Source: Corydoras sp. C115 | Lineage: Eukaryota; Chordata; Actinopteri; Siluriformes; Callichthyidae | Assembly (NCBI GenBank): GCA_019802505.1 | Contig: JAFMOC010000430.1 | Coordinates: 119,501 to 183,500 of the forward strand | Direction: 5' to 3' | DNA: 64,000 nt | In this document: positions 46,050 through 59,500 of the stretch, piece by piece | Position numbering within the stretch: the first letter of the stretch is position 1 | How the letters are laid out: each line of letters starts with the position of its first letter | Notes under the pieces: generated by a model | What the model saw: only the letters and a program-made list of their open reading frames with translations | What the model was told of the DNA's origin: nothing | The model's database searches: none | Made by a program: the position numbers and the translations under genes

Positions 46050-46620
46050 GTGAGTATTATTCCTCCTCTTTAATGTTCCTCTAATCGGGTTTTTATTCTG
46101 AACAGAACGAATAATGAATGAACTTCGACTTTAAGTTCAACTTCAAAACATAATTTACGACATGGATGAACTAACACCACTTATAACATCTCATTAATTA
46201 TAATGAAGCTGCTGCGACAAACTCTTTAACATTTATAACCATGGATATCTTTTCTTTTGCACATGTGCTTCACACCACTAGGGGGGGCACTGCTCTGTTT
46301 CCTCTCATCACTGGGGTGTTGATTGTGTTTGCATACGCTCTTTTATGTTGTTTATAAAGTACTGTACAGTATGTGCGGAACGAGACAGAGAACAACATAT
46401 CGTTGGAATGACAAATAAAATACTTAAAATTGTATTAAAAAGGCTTAAAATGAAGCAAATGACTTTTAAATCCTCATTTCTTGCTACAAAAAATTTATTT
46501 CGCTCATTTGTTGCAATAACAAACCACCGAGCGAGTGGAGACAAAGATAAAAGTCATGCTAGATAATAAAATAGACTGGAATTATAATTTAAAAAAGATT
46601 ACAAAGAGGTTCACTGAGTA
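46050..46620. other. Intron 1 of the sacsin-like gene, unique part
   Basis: AT-rich unique sequence. Nothing else seen. Confidence 0.5.
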
Positions 46621-49147
46621 AATTTACAGATCAAAGGCGGGAGGTTTACAGATCAAAGGTGTGAGGTTTACAGATCAAAGGCGGGAGGTTTACAGATCAA
46701 AGGCGGGAGGTTTACAGATCAAAGGTGTGAGGTTTACAGATCAAAGGCGGGAGGTTTACAGATCAAAGGAGTGAGGTTTACAGATCAAAGGCGGGAGGTT
46801 TACAGATCAAAGGCGGGAGGTTTACAGATCAAAGGCGGGAGGTTTACAGATCAAAGGCGGGAGGTTTACAGATCAAAGGCGGGAGGTTTACAGATCAAAG
46901 GCGTGAGGTTTACAGATCCAAGGCGGGAGGTTTACAGATCAAAGGCGGGAGGTTTACAGATCAAAGGCGGGAGGTTTACAGATCAAAGGCGTGAGGTTTA
47001 CAGATCCAAGGCGGGAGGTTTACAGATCAAAGGCGGGAGGTTTACAGATCAAAGGCGGGAGGTTTACAGATCAAAGGCGGGAGGTTTACAGATCAAAGGC
47101 GGGAGGTTTACAGATCAAAGGCGGGAGGTTTACAGATCAAAGGCGTGAGGTTTACAGATCAAAGGCGGGAGGTTTACAGATCAAAGGCGTGAGGTTTACA
47201 GATCCAAGGCGGGAGGTTTACAGATCAAAGGCGGGAGGTTTACAGATCAAAGGCGGGAGGTTTACAGATCAAAGGCGTGAGGTTTACAGATCCAAGGCGG
47301 GAGGTTTACAGATCAAAGGCGGGAGGTTTACAGATCAAAGGCGGGAGGTTTACAGATCAAAGGCGGGAGGTTTACAGATCAAAGGCGGGAGGTTTACAGA
47401 TCAAAGGCGGGAGGTTTACAGATCAAAGGCGTGAGGTTTACAGATCAAAGGCGGGAGGTTTACAGATCAAAGGAGTGAGATTTACAGATCAAAGGCGTGA
47501 GGTTTACAGATCAAAGGTGTGAGGTTTACAGATCAAAGGCGGGAGGTTTACAGATCAAAGGCGGGAGGTTTACAGATCAAAGGCGGGAGGTTTACAGATC
47601 AAAGGCGGGAGGTTTACAGATCAAAGGTGTGAGGTTTACAGATCAAAGGCGTGAGGTTTACAGATCAAAGGCGTGAGGTTTACAGATCAAAGGCGTGAGG
47701 TTTACAGATCAAAGGCGTGAGGTTTACAGATCAAAGGCGGGAGGTTTACAGATCAAAGGCGGGAGGTTTACAGATCAAAGGTGTGAGGTTTACAGATCAA
47801 AGGCGGGAGGTTTACAGATCAAAGGAGTGAGGTTTACAGATCAAAGGCGGGAGGTTTACAGATCAAAGGCGGGAGGTTTACAGATCAAAGGCGGGAGGTT
47901 TACAGATCAAAGGCGGGAGGTTTACAGATCAAAGGCGGGAGGTTTACAGATCAAAGGCGTGAGGTTTACAGATCAAAGGCGGGAGGTTTACAGATCAAAG
48001 GCGGGAGGTTTACAGATCAAAGGCGGGAGGTTTACAGATCAAAGGCGGGAGGTTTACAGATCAAAGGCGTGAGGTTTACAGATCCAAGGCGGGAGGTTTA
48101 CAGATCAAAGGCGGGAGGTTTACAGATCAAAGGCGGGAGGTTTACAGATCAAAGGCGTGAGGTTTACAGATCCAAGGCGGGAGGTTTACAGATCAAAGGC
48201 GGGAGGTTTACAGATCAAAGGCGGGAGGTTTACAGATCAAAGGCGGGAGGTTTACAGATCAAAGGCGGGAGGTTTACAGATCAAAGGCGGGAGGTTTACA
48301 GATCAAAGGCGGGAGGTTTACAGATCAAAGGCGTGAGGTTTACAGATCAAAGGCGGGAGGTTTACAGATCAAAGGCGTGAGGTTTACAGATCCAAGGCGG
48401 GAGGTTTACAGATCAAAGGCGGGAGGTTTACAGATCAAAGGCGGGAGGTTTACAGATCAAAGGCGGGAGGTTTACAGATCAAAGGCGGGAGGTTTACAGA
48501 TCAAAGGCGGGAGGTTTACAGATCAAAGGCGTGAGGTTTTACAGATCAAAGGCGGGAGGTTTACAGATCAAAGGAGTGAGATTTACAGATCAAAGGCGTG
48601 AGGTTTACAGATCAAAGGTGTGAGGTTTACAGATCAAAGGCGGGAGGTTTACAGATCAAAGGCGGGAGGTTTACAGATCAAAGGCGGGAGGTTTACAGAT
48701 CAAAGGCGGGAGGTTTACAGATCAAAGGTGTGAGGTTTACAGATCAAAGGCGTGAGGTTTACAGATCAAAGGCGTGAGGTTTACAGATCAAAGGCGTGAG
48801 GTTTACAGATCAAAGGCGTGAGGTTTACAGATCAAAGGCGGGAGGTTTACAGATCAAAGGCGGGAGGTTTACAGATCAAAGGTGTGAGGTTTACAGATCA
48901 AAGGCGGGAGGTTTACAGATCAAAGGAGTGAGGTTTACAGATCAAAGGCGGGAGGTTTACAGATCAAAGGCGGGAGGTTTACAGATCAAAGGCGGGAGGT
49001 TTACAGATCAAAGGCGGGAGGTTTACAGATCAAAGGCGGGAGGTTTACAGATCAAAGGCGTGAGGTTTACAGATCAAAGGCGGGAGGTTTACAGATCAAA
49101 GGCGGGAGGTTTACAGATCAAAGGCAGGAGGTTTACAGATCAAAGGA
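46621..49147. repeat. 22-bp minisatellite (about 115 units) with a TCF/LEF-type site in each unit
   Basis: The unit is GGTTTACAGATCAAAGGCGG plus GA, with variants GTGTGA, CGTGA and AGTGA in the last bases. Nearly every unit contains AGATCAAAGG, an optimal TCF/LEF recognition sequence; a few have AGATCCAAGG. A higher-order repeat of about 1.1 kb is visible: the rare AGGAGTGAGATTTACAG lies at 47,471 and 48,572, with matching variant order after it. The array lies in intron 1 of the sacsin-like gene. Open frames through it are artefacts. Confidence 0.95.
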
Positions 49148-49317
49148 GATGAACGATGAGATGAAAACTGAAATTCTAAAAGAATTTTTGGAATAATATT
49201 ATTATTGGAAAAACAAAGTCGCAGTTCCGAGAAATAAGGTCACACTTGCAAGATACAAGTCAGAAATCGGACCTACGTTTGTTTGTTTTTTTTATTGGCA
49301 GAAATGGACTCCCTAGT

Positions 49318-49382
49318 GGAATCCCCGGGAATCCCTAGTGCTGAGAGGAGAACATGCCAAACCACTAAGCCACTGTGCCGCT
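49318..49382 (-). mobile_element. Reverse SINE head fragment
   Basis: GGAATCCCTAGTGCTGAGAGG through CACTAAGCCACTGTGCCG, about 95 bases before the exon 2 acceptor. Confidence 0.75.
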
Positions 49383-49493
49383 GGCAATCTAAAAGTCATA
49401 ATACCAAAAAAAAAAGTTCTTGTACAGGAGAGTGGTAAACATTTACGCCGTTGTCTTTTGTGTTGTGTGTTCACAGATTGTGAAGCTGCGACA

Positions 49494-50465
49494 ATGAGCT
49501 TCCAGAAAAAGAAAAAAAAGTACGTGTAGCTCTATTTCTGATTTAAAGTCGACGGCACAAATATTCTTACCAAATACTGATTAGTTTATTCTTGAGTTTG
49601 TTCCTTAACTTTGTACATAACCTCACACCCAACCGTAAGAACTGTAACATCCATCCATCCATTATCCTCCACTTTATCCTCTATTAGGGTCGCGGAGGGG
49701 GGGTTCCCCATGCCCATCCAGGGAAGAACGTCTCGGGCGCCGGGCAGATACACCCAGGACGGGACGCCAATCTATCACTGGACACACACACACTCTACAT
49801 GGGGCAATTTGGAGAACTCAATTGACTTGATCCATGTTTTTGGACTGTGGGAGGAAACCGGAGAACCCGGAGGAAACCCACGCGGACATGGTGAGAACAT
49901 GGAAACTCCACCCAGATGGGGATTTGGACGTGCTAACCACTAAGCCCAAGAACTGTAACATAAATCACATCAGCAAATAAACAATGAGCAATTTCTACAT
50001 TATAAACTCTTCATCTTCAGAACGATCCTTTGCTTTTTATCATATTATTTTAATATGTATATAAATATTAATGTTTTTTCTTCTGGTAAGAAATGCATTT
50101 GGTGCCACTGCACCCCCCTTCATTGACTATCTGAAGGAGATCCTCAGACGTTACCCCGATGGAGGACAAATTCTGAAGGTCAGAGTCTTTTTTTTTCATT
50201 CATTCATTCGTTATCTCTCACTTATTCCTCTATTAGTTGAGTTGGGGGTGGGGGGGGGGACGTTTCAGGAGAACGTTTCATAACGAACGAGTGTTTGTTC
50301 TGTGATGTGAGACAGGAGCTGATACAGAATGCTGACGACGCGCGAGCTTCAGAAATGGTGTTCGTCCACGACGAGAGGACATACGGTACAGACAGCGTCT
50401 TTACAGAGGCACTTGGAAAATATCAAGGTATATAAAGTCTGCACATTTAACCCATATGTGCAGTG

Positions 50466-50506
<41 letters not shown>

Positions 50507-53500
50507 TTGAGGTGAGCACACATGACCGAAGTGGTGGGCAGCCCTAGTACAACTTGGTAGGGTCGGCCACAGCATCCCTGGAGCTTCGCGGGTTAAGGGT
50601 CCTGATCAAGAACCCAAATGTAAACCCACATGGGTAACTTCAATGGACCTGGGATTTGAACCCACAACCTTCAGATGGACAACCCAACACCCTGACCTTC
50701 ATAAATTAAATAGACGTCATACAAATTTCTAAAGAAGAAATCCGGCATGAATATTATTCCACAATAAATAAATTTACTATATTAAATTATATTATTAAAT
50801 TAAATTTTATTATTTACGGGGCGGCACGGAGGCTTAGTAGTTTAGCATGTTCTCCTTTTAGCACTAGGGATTCCCGGTTCGAATCCCCATCTGGGTGGAG
50901 TTTCCATGTTCTCCCCGTGTCTGCGTGGGTTTCCTCCGGGTTCTCCGGTTTCCTCCCACAGTCCAAAAACATGGATGAAGTCAATTGAATTCTCAAAATG
51001 GCCCCATATAGAGTGTGTGTGTGTGTGTGAGTGAGTGTGTGCCCAGCGATGGATTGGCGCCCTGTCCTGGGTCTATCTGCCCAGCGCCCGAGACGTTCTC
51101 CCCTGGATGGGCATGGGGAACCCCACCGCGACCCTAATAGAGGATAAAGCGGGAGATAATGAATGAATGAATTTTATTATTTACGGGGCGGCACGGTGGC
51201 TTAGTAGTTTAGCATGTTCTCCTTTTAGCACTAGGGATTCCCGGTTCGAATCCCCATCTGCGTGGAGTTTCTATGTTCTCCCCGTGTCCGCGTGGGCTTC
51301 CTCCGGGTTCTCCGGTTTCCTCTCACAGTCCAAAAACATGGATCAAGGTCAATTGAATTCTCCAAATTGCCCCATATAGAGTGTGAGTGTGTGAGTGAGT
51401 GTGTGTCCAGTGATAGATTGGCGTCCTGTCCTGGGTGTATCTGCCCAGCGCCCGACATGTTCTTTCCTGGATGGGCATGGGGAACCCCCCCCCCCCCGCA
51501 CGACCCTAATATAAGATAAAGCGGAAGAAAAAAAAAAAAGGGGGGGGGGGGGCGCGCTTCGATAACAGAGGTTGATGAATTTACAGTATAGTTGGTTTTC
51601 CTCCATGGCTTCTGATATGGTAAATCTCATTTGTAAAGTATTAGCGTCTGCTAAATGACTAAATGTAAATGTAAATGTAAGATAATGGATGGATATTAAA
51701 TTATATTAATAAATTAAATTAAATTATATTATTTACATTAATAATATAATGCAATAAACAATACATTGCTCTCGATAGAAATATCTCGTTAAAATGATAC
51801 AATTACAACACGCTGTAAAAAAAAAACATAAAAAAATAAATGATGTTGAGTCTCAGTTTTCTTTGCTCTTGGGCCATTTTAGATAAATAAATTTTAAATA
51901 TATTAAAATATTTCTGCTCCCTTTAAAATGTTCCTATTAAAACCATACAAATATCTAAATATGAGTACGGTCCAAAAATAAATAACAACAACAATATTAT
52001 TCAACGTAAAATGATCTATTGATTATTCAAAATAGAATTAAAAAAAAATTTTGTATTAAAAAATTTGACACCTACATTTAGTCATAAATTTGAATCTACA
52101 GTCTTTCTGGTTCTTTTGCGGCAGGACCGGTTACAAACAATACATTAAAGGTGAAATTTACCACATGTGATTGGAATGTGAGATGAAAGCAGATTAGCCG
52201 GATTAAACACACATGCAGAAGGAATCTTAAGTCACCAGGAACTGAACCAGGAACCTTTTTGCTTCCTTACAGCTGATCATTGGTACCTGATCTGATGAAG
52301 TTAAGGGAATGAAGCTTATCGGTTACGGAAACTCCATCCATTCATTATCTTCTGCTTTATCCTCTATTAGGGTCGCGAGGGGGGGGGGGTTCCTCATGCC
52401 CATCCAGGGGAGAACGTTTCAGGCGTTGGGCAGATACACCCAGGACAGGACGCCAATCTATCACTGGATACATACTCATTCACACACACTCACTCTATAT
52501 GGGGCAATTTGGAGAACTCAATTGACTTGATCCATGTTTTTGGACTGTGGGAGGAAACCGGAGAACCTGGAGGAAACCCACGCGGACACGGGGAGAACAT
52601 GGAAACTCCACCTATATTGGGATTCAAACCGGGAATCCCTAGTGCTGAGAGGAGAACATGCTAAACCACTAAGCCACCGTGCTGCCCGGGTTTAGAAGTA
52701 AAGCATGAAAAATCACAGGGTTGCCAGATTGCAGGTGATATTATGGTGATGATATCAATCAGAAAGGCGAGAGATCCAACACTTCTCCTGCTTTGGGAAT
52801 TCAAAGCAGCATGGAAATATGTTCTATTACTGGGTTGCTTCTCCGTCACATGTACGTCATAGGGGCAACCTTAAGCAAATCTCTGAAAGCCCGTGCTTTG
52901 TACAGTTCGTGATAGTATTGAATGAAACACAATGTGACCTTAAACTAAGCAGCCATGACGTTTAATCTGGAGACACACCGAGATTATGAAGGAATCAGCC
53001 CAAACCGGAATGATCTGGAATTAGAACGTTCCCCGCTTCAGCCCTGACATCTATTGTCTCCAAACTATTGTAATCAGATGTATTAATAAATATATCTGTG
53101 ATTGTTGTGAGTGCATACACAATGCAATGAGATTATTGTTCTTAAACAAATGTGAAAAGCATTTTTGGAACATTCAAAAGGTTCTCCGGGCGGAGCGGTG
53201 GCTTAGTGGTTTAGCATGTTCTTCTCTGAGCGTTGGAGATCCAGGTTCCCCAATCGGGGTGGAGTTTCCATGTTCCTCCCGTATCTGTATGGGTTTTTCT
53301 CTGGGTTCTCCAATTTTTTTTTTCCAATTCTCAAAAAAAAAAAAAAATGGATTCAAGGTAAATAATGTGCTCTAAATGGCCCCATATACTGTAGTGTGTG
53401 TTTGTGTGAGTGAGTGTTTGCCCAGCGAGGGATTGGCATCCTGTCCTGGGTCTATCTGCCCAGCGCCCGAAACGTTCTGCCCTGGATGGGCATGGGGAAC

Positions 53501-56500
53501 CCCTCCCCCACCTGTGACTCTTAATGGAGGATTAGGCAGAAGATAATGAATGAATTAATTAATGAAAGCTCTAAATTGCCCCCAAATAGTGTGTGTGTGT
53601 GTGTGAGAGAGTGTGTGCCAAGCAATAGATTGGCATTTTATCTTTACCCTTACCTTACCTTGTCTTACCTTACCTTTACCCTTACCTTACCTTGTCTTAC
53701 CTTACCTTTACCTTACCTTACATTACCTTTACCTTACCTTGTCTTACCTTACCTTTACCTTTACCTTACCTTGTCTTACCTTACCTTTACCTTACCTTAC
53801 ATTACCTTTACCTTACCTTACCTTACCTTGTCTTACCTTACCTTTACCCTTACCTTACCTTACCTTTACCTTACATTACCCTTACCTTGTCTTACCTTAC
53901 CTTTACCTTACCTTACCTTACCTTACCTTACCTTGTCTTGTCTTACCTTACCTTACCTTTACCTTATATTACCCTTACCTTGTCTTACCTTACCTTACCT
54001 TACCTTACCTTTACCCTTACCTTACCTTGTCTTACCTTACCTTACCTTTACCCTTACCTTACCTTGTCTTACCTTACCTTTACCTTACATTACCTTTACC
54101 TTACCTTACCTTACCTTACCTTACCTTGTCTTACCTTACCTTACCTTACCCTTTCTTACCTTACCTTACCCTTACCCCCTTTTACCCCTTAACCCTTACC
54201 TTGTCTTACCGTTTCTTACCTTATCTTACTTTACCCTTACCTTACCTTTACCCTTTACCTTGTCTTACCTTACCTTACCTTACCTTACCTTGTCTTACCT
54301 TACCTTACCTTACCTTACCCTTTCTTACCTTGTCTTACCTTATCTTACCTTACCCTTACCTTTACCCTTACCTTACCTTACCCTTTCTTACCTTGTCCTT
54401 ACCTACCTTACCTTACCCACCTTACCCTTACCTTTAACTTACTTTTACCCTTACCTTACCTTACCTTTACCTTACCTTACCTTACCTTACCTTGTCTTGT
54501 CTTACCTTACCTTACCTTACCTTTACCTTACATTACCCTTACCTTACCTTTTCTTACCTTTCTTACCTTATCTTACCTTATCTTACCTTACCCTTACCTT
54601 TACCCTTACCTTACCTTACCTTACTTAACCTTACCTTACCTTACCTTGTCTTACCGTTTCTTACCTTATCTTACCTTACCCTTACCTTACCTTTACCCTT
54701 ACCTTACCTTGTCTTACCTTGTCTTACCTTATCTTACCTTACCTTGTCTTACCTTACCTTTACCCTTACCTTACCTTGTCTTACCTACCCTTACCTTGTC
54801 TTACCTTACCTTACCCTTACCTTACCTTTACCCTTACCTTACCTTGTCTTACCTTAACTTACTTTTACCCTTACCTTTACCCTTACCTTGTCATACCTTA
54901 CCTTACCTTTACCCTTACCTTATCTTACCTTACCTTACCTTTACCCTTACCTTATCTTACCTTACCTTATCTTACCCTTTACCTTCATTCAGTCTGTTAT
55001 TCCATTTCCGCAGTGCTTGTTCAGATCCTTTATTTGATTTAAACCGTAAACAATTTGATGTCTCTATTCTAGGACCTGCTCTCTATGCTTTCAATAACGC
55101 CGTCCTGACTGAAGACGACTGGGAAGGAATTCAGCGAGCAGGACGGAGCATCAAGCAGGACGATCCGACCAAAGTGGGCAGATTTGGGATCGGCTTCAAT
55201 TCAGTCTATCATGTCACAGGTGATGTCCTCACCGAGCCCCGGTCTAATTAGCAGCATTCAGTCGTTATTTTATAACGACATGATTTATAAATTTTAATTA
55301 TAAACAGAATGAATTCTCCGGTTTCCTCCCACAGTCCAAAACCATGTATCAAGGTGAATTGAATTCTCCAAATTGCCCCATATAGAGTGTGTCTGTGTGA
55401 GTGAGTGTGTGTCCAGTGATAGATTGGCGCCCTCTCCTGGGTGTATCTGCCCAGCGCCCGAAACCTTCTCCCCTGGATGGGCATGGAGAACATCCCCCCA
55501 CCCTCGTTTTTAGGGAGTAAGAACTTTAGTTGGTGGTAAAAAAACGCTGACTGTGTTGATCTCCATCCTCGCAGATCTGCCGTGTGTACTTAGTTCCGGT
55601 CACCTTGCCGTCTTCGATCCTCAAAAGCTGATGTTCGGCGACGAGCAGGAGGGCTTCCGATGGTCGCTGACCGATGCCGACGACAGACGGGACCTTTTGC
55701 GATTCACCGATCAGTTCAAACCCTTTCGCGACATCGTTGGACTGGTCCGCAACGCCGAGTGGAAGCAGATCATCGACAAGCAGCACTTTGACGGAACCCT
55801 GTTCCGCTTCCCCCTCCGTCGAGAGGCCTCGGAGATTTCCGACAACTTGTACAACTCCCAGAAGGTCGCCCAGCTGTTCGACAGCTTCATTCCAGACGCC
55901 GACATCAGCCTTCTGTTCCTCAGGTCCATATCGTCCATCGCCTTGATACACGTTGCCCGGGATGGAACCAGTTCTGTTAAAATGAAGGTTACGGCGACGT
56001 CTTCCGCAAACTCCCTCCAGAGGTCTGCGGCGAAAAAGTCCCACTTGAAATTCGAGGAAGAACAGACGATTTTTAAAAGCATATCCTGCAGTTCATCCCA
56101 TCGCAACGAAACCACCAAGTGGCTGGTGACCACCTGTCAGCTGACGACGGGGTGCGTATCCGCGATCGACAAACTTGCCGCCAAGCTGAGCTTTTATCCT
56201 CAGGTTGACGTGGCGTTGCCGTGCGACGAGCGGAACCGTTCCGCCGGAAGGCTGAGCTGCTTCCTGCCCCTCCCAAACAACGAAACCAACAGCACGGGAC
56301 TCCCCGTCCACATCAACGCCTGCTTCGGCCTGACCGACAACCGCAGGTACATCAAATGGCAGGAGGAGGACCAGAAGAACGACGAATCGGCTCAATGGAA
56401 TGAACTCCTGATGAAGGAAGTCCTCCCGCACGTCTACCTGACCATCATACAAGACGCCGCCCGGTTGTCCAAACAGTCCGTCCTGCCAGTCGCCACCGTG

Positions 56501-59500
56501 TACAGCCTTTGGCCGGACCTGAGCAGGACCCTGCACCGCCCCCGGTGGCGAAACGTTGCCATGGATGTCTTTAAACAGCTCCACCATCAACAGGAACTCC
56601 TCTCTCTCGCCAAAAATACGAAAAGATGGGTGGCCGCCACAGAGAGCATTCTTTCGACCGGCGATACCGACGCGGACCCGCGGTCCACGGTTCTCCGTCT
56701 TCTAATACAAGCGGAAGAGAATCTGGTTTTGGTTCCAGGACATGTGTTGAACGCCATTAAGGAGACGTTCCCCCAACGCGACTCTCTGAAGTGGGTGACC
56801 CCATGCCTCGTTAGAACTGTCCTCCAAAGGAGTAACCTTAAAGTCGTGAGTAAAGAGGACAAGCTGGTGCTCTTGGAGTACGTTCTCAGTGATGGATGGT
56901 ACACTGAGATGAAGGGTCTGCCCCTGCTACCCCTGAGTGATGGAACCTTCAGGTCCTTCAGCAAAATGCAGGAGGACATGGCTTTGAGTGACAGTCAGGA
57001 GTTTCCACGGTAAGAATTGTTTATTAATAAACATGTGTTTATTATTAATTTATTATCGTTTATTATTTATTAATTATTTTACTGTTCGTTATTCACTCTC
57101 TGTAGCGCCCTGCTGCCCTTTTGCAAGGACAGATTTTTGCCCGCGGATCTGAAAAGCGGCGTCGTCACTCATCTGAGGTCAATGGCTCAAACAGGTGAGG
57201 ACATGTCTTTGTATCAGTGTGTTGTATAAAATGACCGATTAATCAGTCAGCGTTTGAGTTTATACGTAAAACATGGACGAGTGGACACGATTATCCTGTA
57301 CTAGGGTAGCGGGGGGGGGGGGGGGTAGGGGGTTCCTCATACCCATCCAGGGGAGAACGTTTCAGGCGCTGGGCAGATACACCCAGGACAGGATGCCAAT
57401 CTAATCTATCTATCGCTGGGCACACACTCACTCACACACACACACACTCTATATGGGGCAATTTGGAGAATTCAATTGACCTTGATCCATGTTTTTGGAC
57501 TGTGGGAGGAAACCGGAGAACCCGGAGGAAACCCACGCGGACACGGGGATAACATGCAAACTCCACCCAGTTGGGTATTTGAACCGGGAATCCCTAGTGC
57601 TGAGAGAACATGCTAAACCACTGAGCCACGTGCCGCCACATAAATATAATAATAAAAATAATTATTATAAAATAATAATAATAAAATATGATATCTCAGA
57701 ATTTCGCGCTGATATTGTCTTAACACGTCTACGTTCTGCAATTTCAGACTTGTACAATCTAATCAGTTTGGATGCGAGGAACGTCACCGAATTCACAAGG
57801 CAACATTTACCCAAAGACTGGAAAGACACTCCGGGTCACGTGACGTGGAATCCTGCGAGAAATGATCATCCACCAGTGACGTGGCTCAAGGAATTCTGGA
57901 AGTTCCTGAACACACACGGAAGGGACCTCAGCAAGTTCATCGGAATGCCGTTGATACCTCTGGAACCGCTACGACACGGGTCCGGTTCCCTTCTGCTGGC
58001 GAGATTGCAGAAGAACCCCACCTTGGTCTTCCAGAGCGGCAGGGAGGCGAGCCTGTCGGACCCGATTCAGAAGCTTGTGAGGACGGCGGGAGGTACGGTT
58101 GTCAAGAGAGACGAGTGCCTGCTGCATCACGACATCGAGACCTACGTCCTGGCGCCGTCGCCAAGGAACGTTCTGCGGGTGCTTTTGAACTGCGACAGGG
58201 GCAAAGTCATCAGCGGCATTTCCTCGGCCACGACTCATGAGAAGGAAGAGTTCAAGACGTACGTGTCCACCATGGGATGTCTCTCCGATGTGGAACACGG
58301 CCTGCTGTTGGAGTTGCCAATTTTTAGACTAATGTCGGGAAAATACGTTCCTATTGGTCGGAGAATGGCAGTAAATTTGAAGTCTAGCCCATCCATCCCA
58401 CCTGATTTGCCCATTCCTGACACCATTGTACAATGTGCGAGCGAGGAAGACCGTAGGGTCCTGACACTCCTGAAGGTCGCTCCTTTGGACGCTGCCCAGT
58501 TGGCGCTCAAACTGGTGGAACACATGGAGAAAAGCCTTTTCAACCGGGATGAGGAACAAAAGAACATGTCGTGGATACTGAATAATGGAACTGTGCTGTT
58601 TTTGCAGAACGGAGAGCTTTTCAACAAAGCCAAGAACCTCAGATTCGTTCAGACGGGGCAGGGGGAACGGAAACAACCATCCAGCCTGTTTGATCCCACG
58701 AACCAAGTCTTCCGGGACCTCTTCGATAAGGATCTGTTCCCTCCGCCGGTTTATGGGACCCCTGCGATGCTGGGAAGTTTGAAACAACTCGGGCTGAAGT
58801 CCAAGGAGACGCAAATCTCCTCGGCGGACGTATTGCGAATTGTCTCGGAAATTCAGAAGGCAGCCATCAACTCCAAGAACACGGCGTTTAAAAAGGCAGA
58901 CGTCCTCGTGCAGGTCTTGAACAGGAACGACTTGCTGTCAAAGTTCTCCTCCACCGAGCTACAACAGGTTCTCCAGATGAAGTGGGTCCCTTGTGAAAAT
59001 CCAAACAACGTCGTAAGCAGGAACAGTCAGAGCCGGAGTCTTTTCAGACCATCTGAAATCAGATCCTCCAGATATTCTGAGATCGTGGGCCATGTCATGC
59101 CATTGACCTCAAGAATGAATGACAGCATTTGCGGAACCCTCGGTCTTTTCAGACCTCCGCCGGCCGAAAAGGTCCTGGCAAACCTGCAGGTTCTGGGAAC
59201 GCTGGCCTCGTGCATGGAGAACCCGGATTCGAAAACGGATTTTAAGAACAAACTGCACCGCACTTACAGGTTCATGGAAGAACATATTACGCTTTTCAAA
59301 GCGGAGCTGAACAAGGAATGCATTCCGTGGCTGTGGTGTCAGACGGAGTTCGTCTTCCCCCAGGACGTGGTTCTCAACTACCCCACTGGCCTGGATCTGA
59401 GTCTTTACATTAAAAAGGTTCCAGGTGAATTTTTACAATATGATAAGCTACTAAAAGAATTTGACGTAAGGGAAACTCTTTCAGTCGAGAACCTTGTGGC

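Noticed and set aside
46621..49147. CRISPR-like array
   Set aside because: There are no unique spacers; the 22-bp units are directly adjacent, and the DNA is vertebrate.
46771..49152. Repeated open frames with 22-residue periodic protein
   Set aside because: Product of a stop-free 22-bp minisatellite; all three frames give the same peptide.
53546..55251. Leucine/proline/tyrosine open frames of up to 360 codons
   Set aside because: Translation of the TTACC array. One frame runs into true exon 4 of the sacsin-like gene, but only by chance.
57489..57747. Start codon at 57,489 for the giant exon's open frame
   Set aside because: The first part of that frame is a reverse SINE in intron 7. The acceptor at 57,748 joins in phase to the upstream sacsin-like exons.
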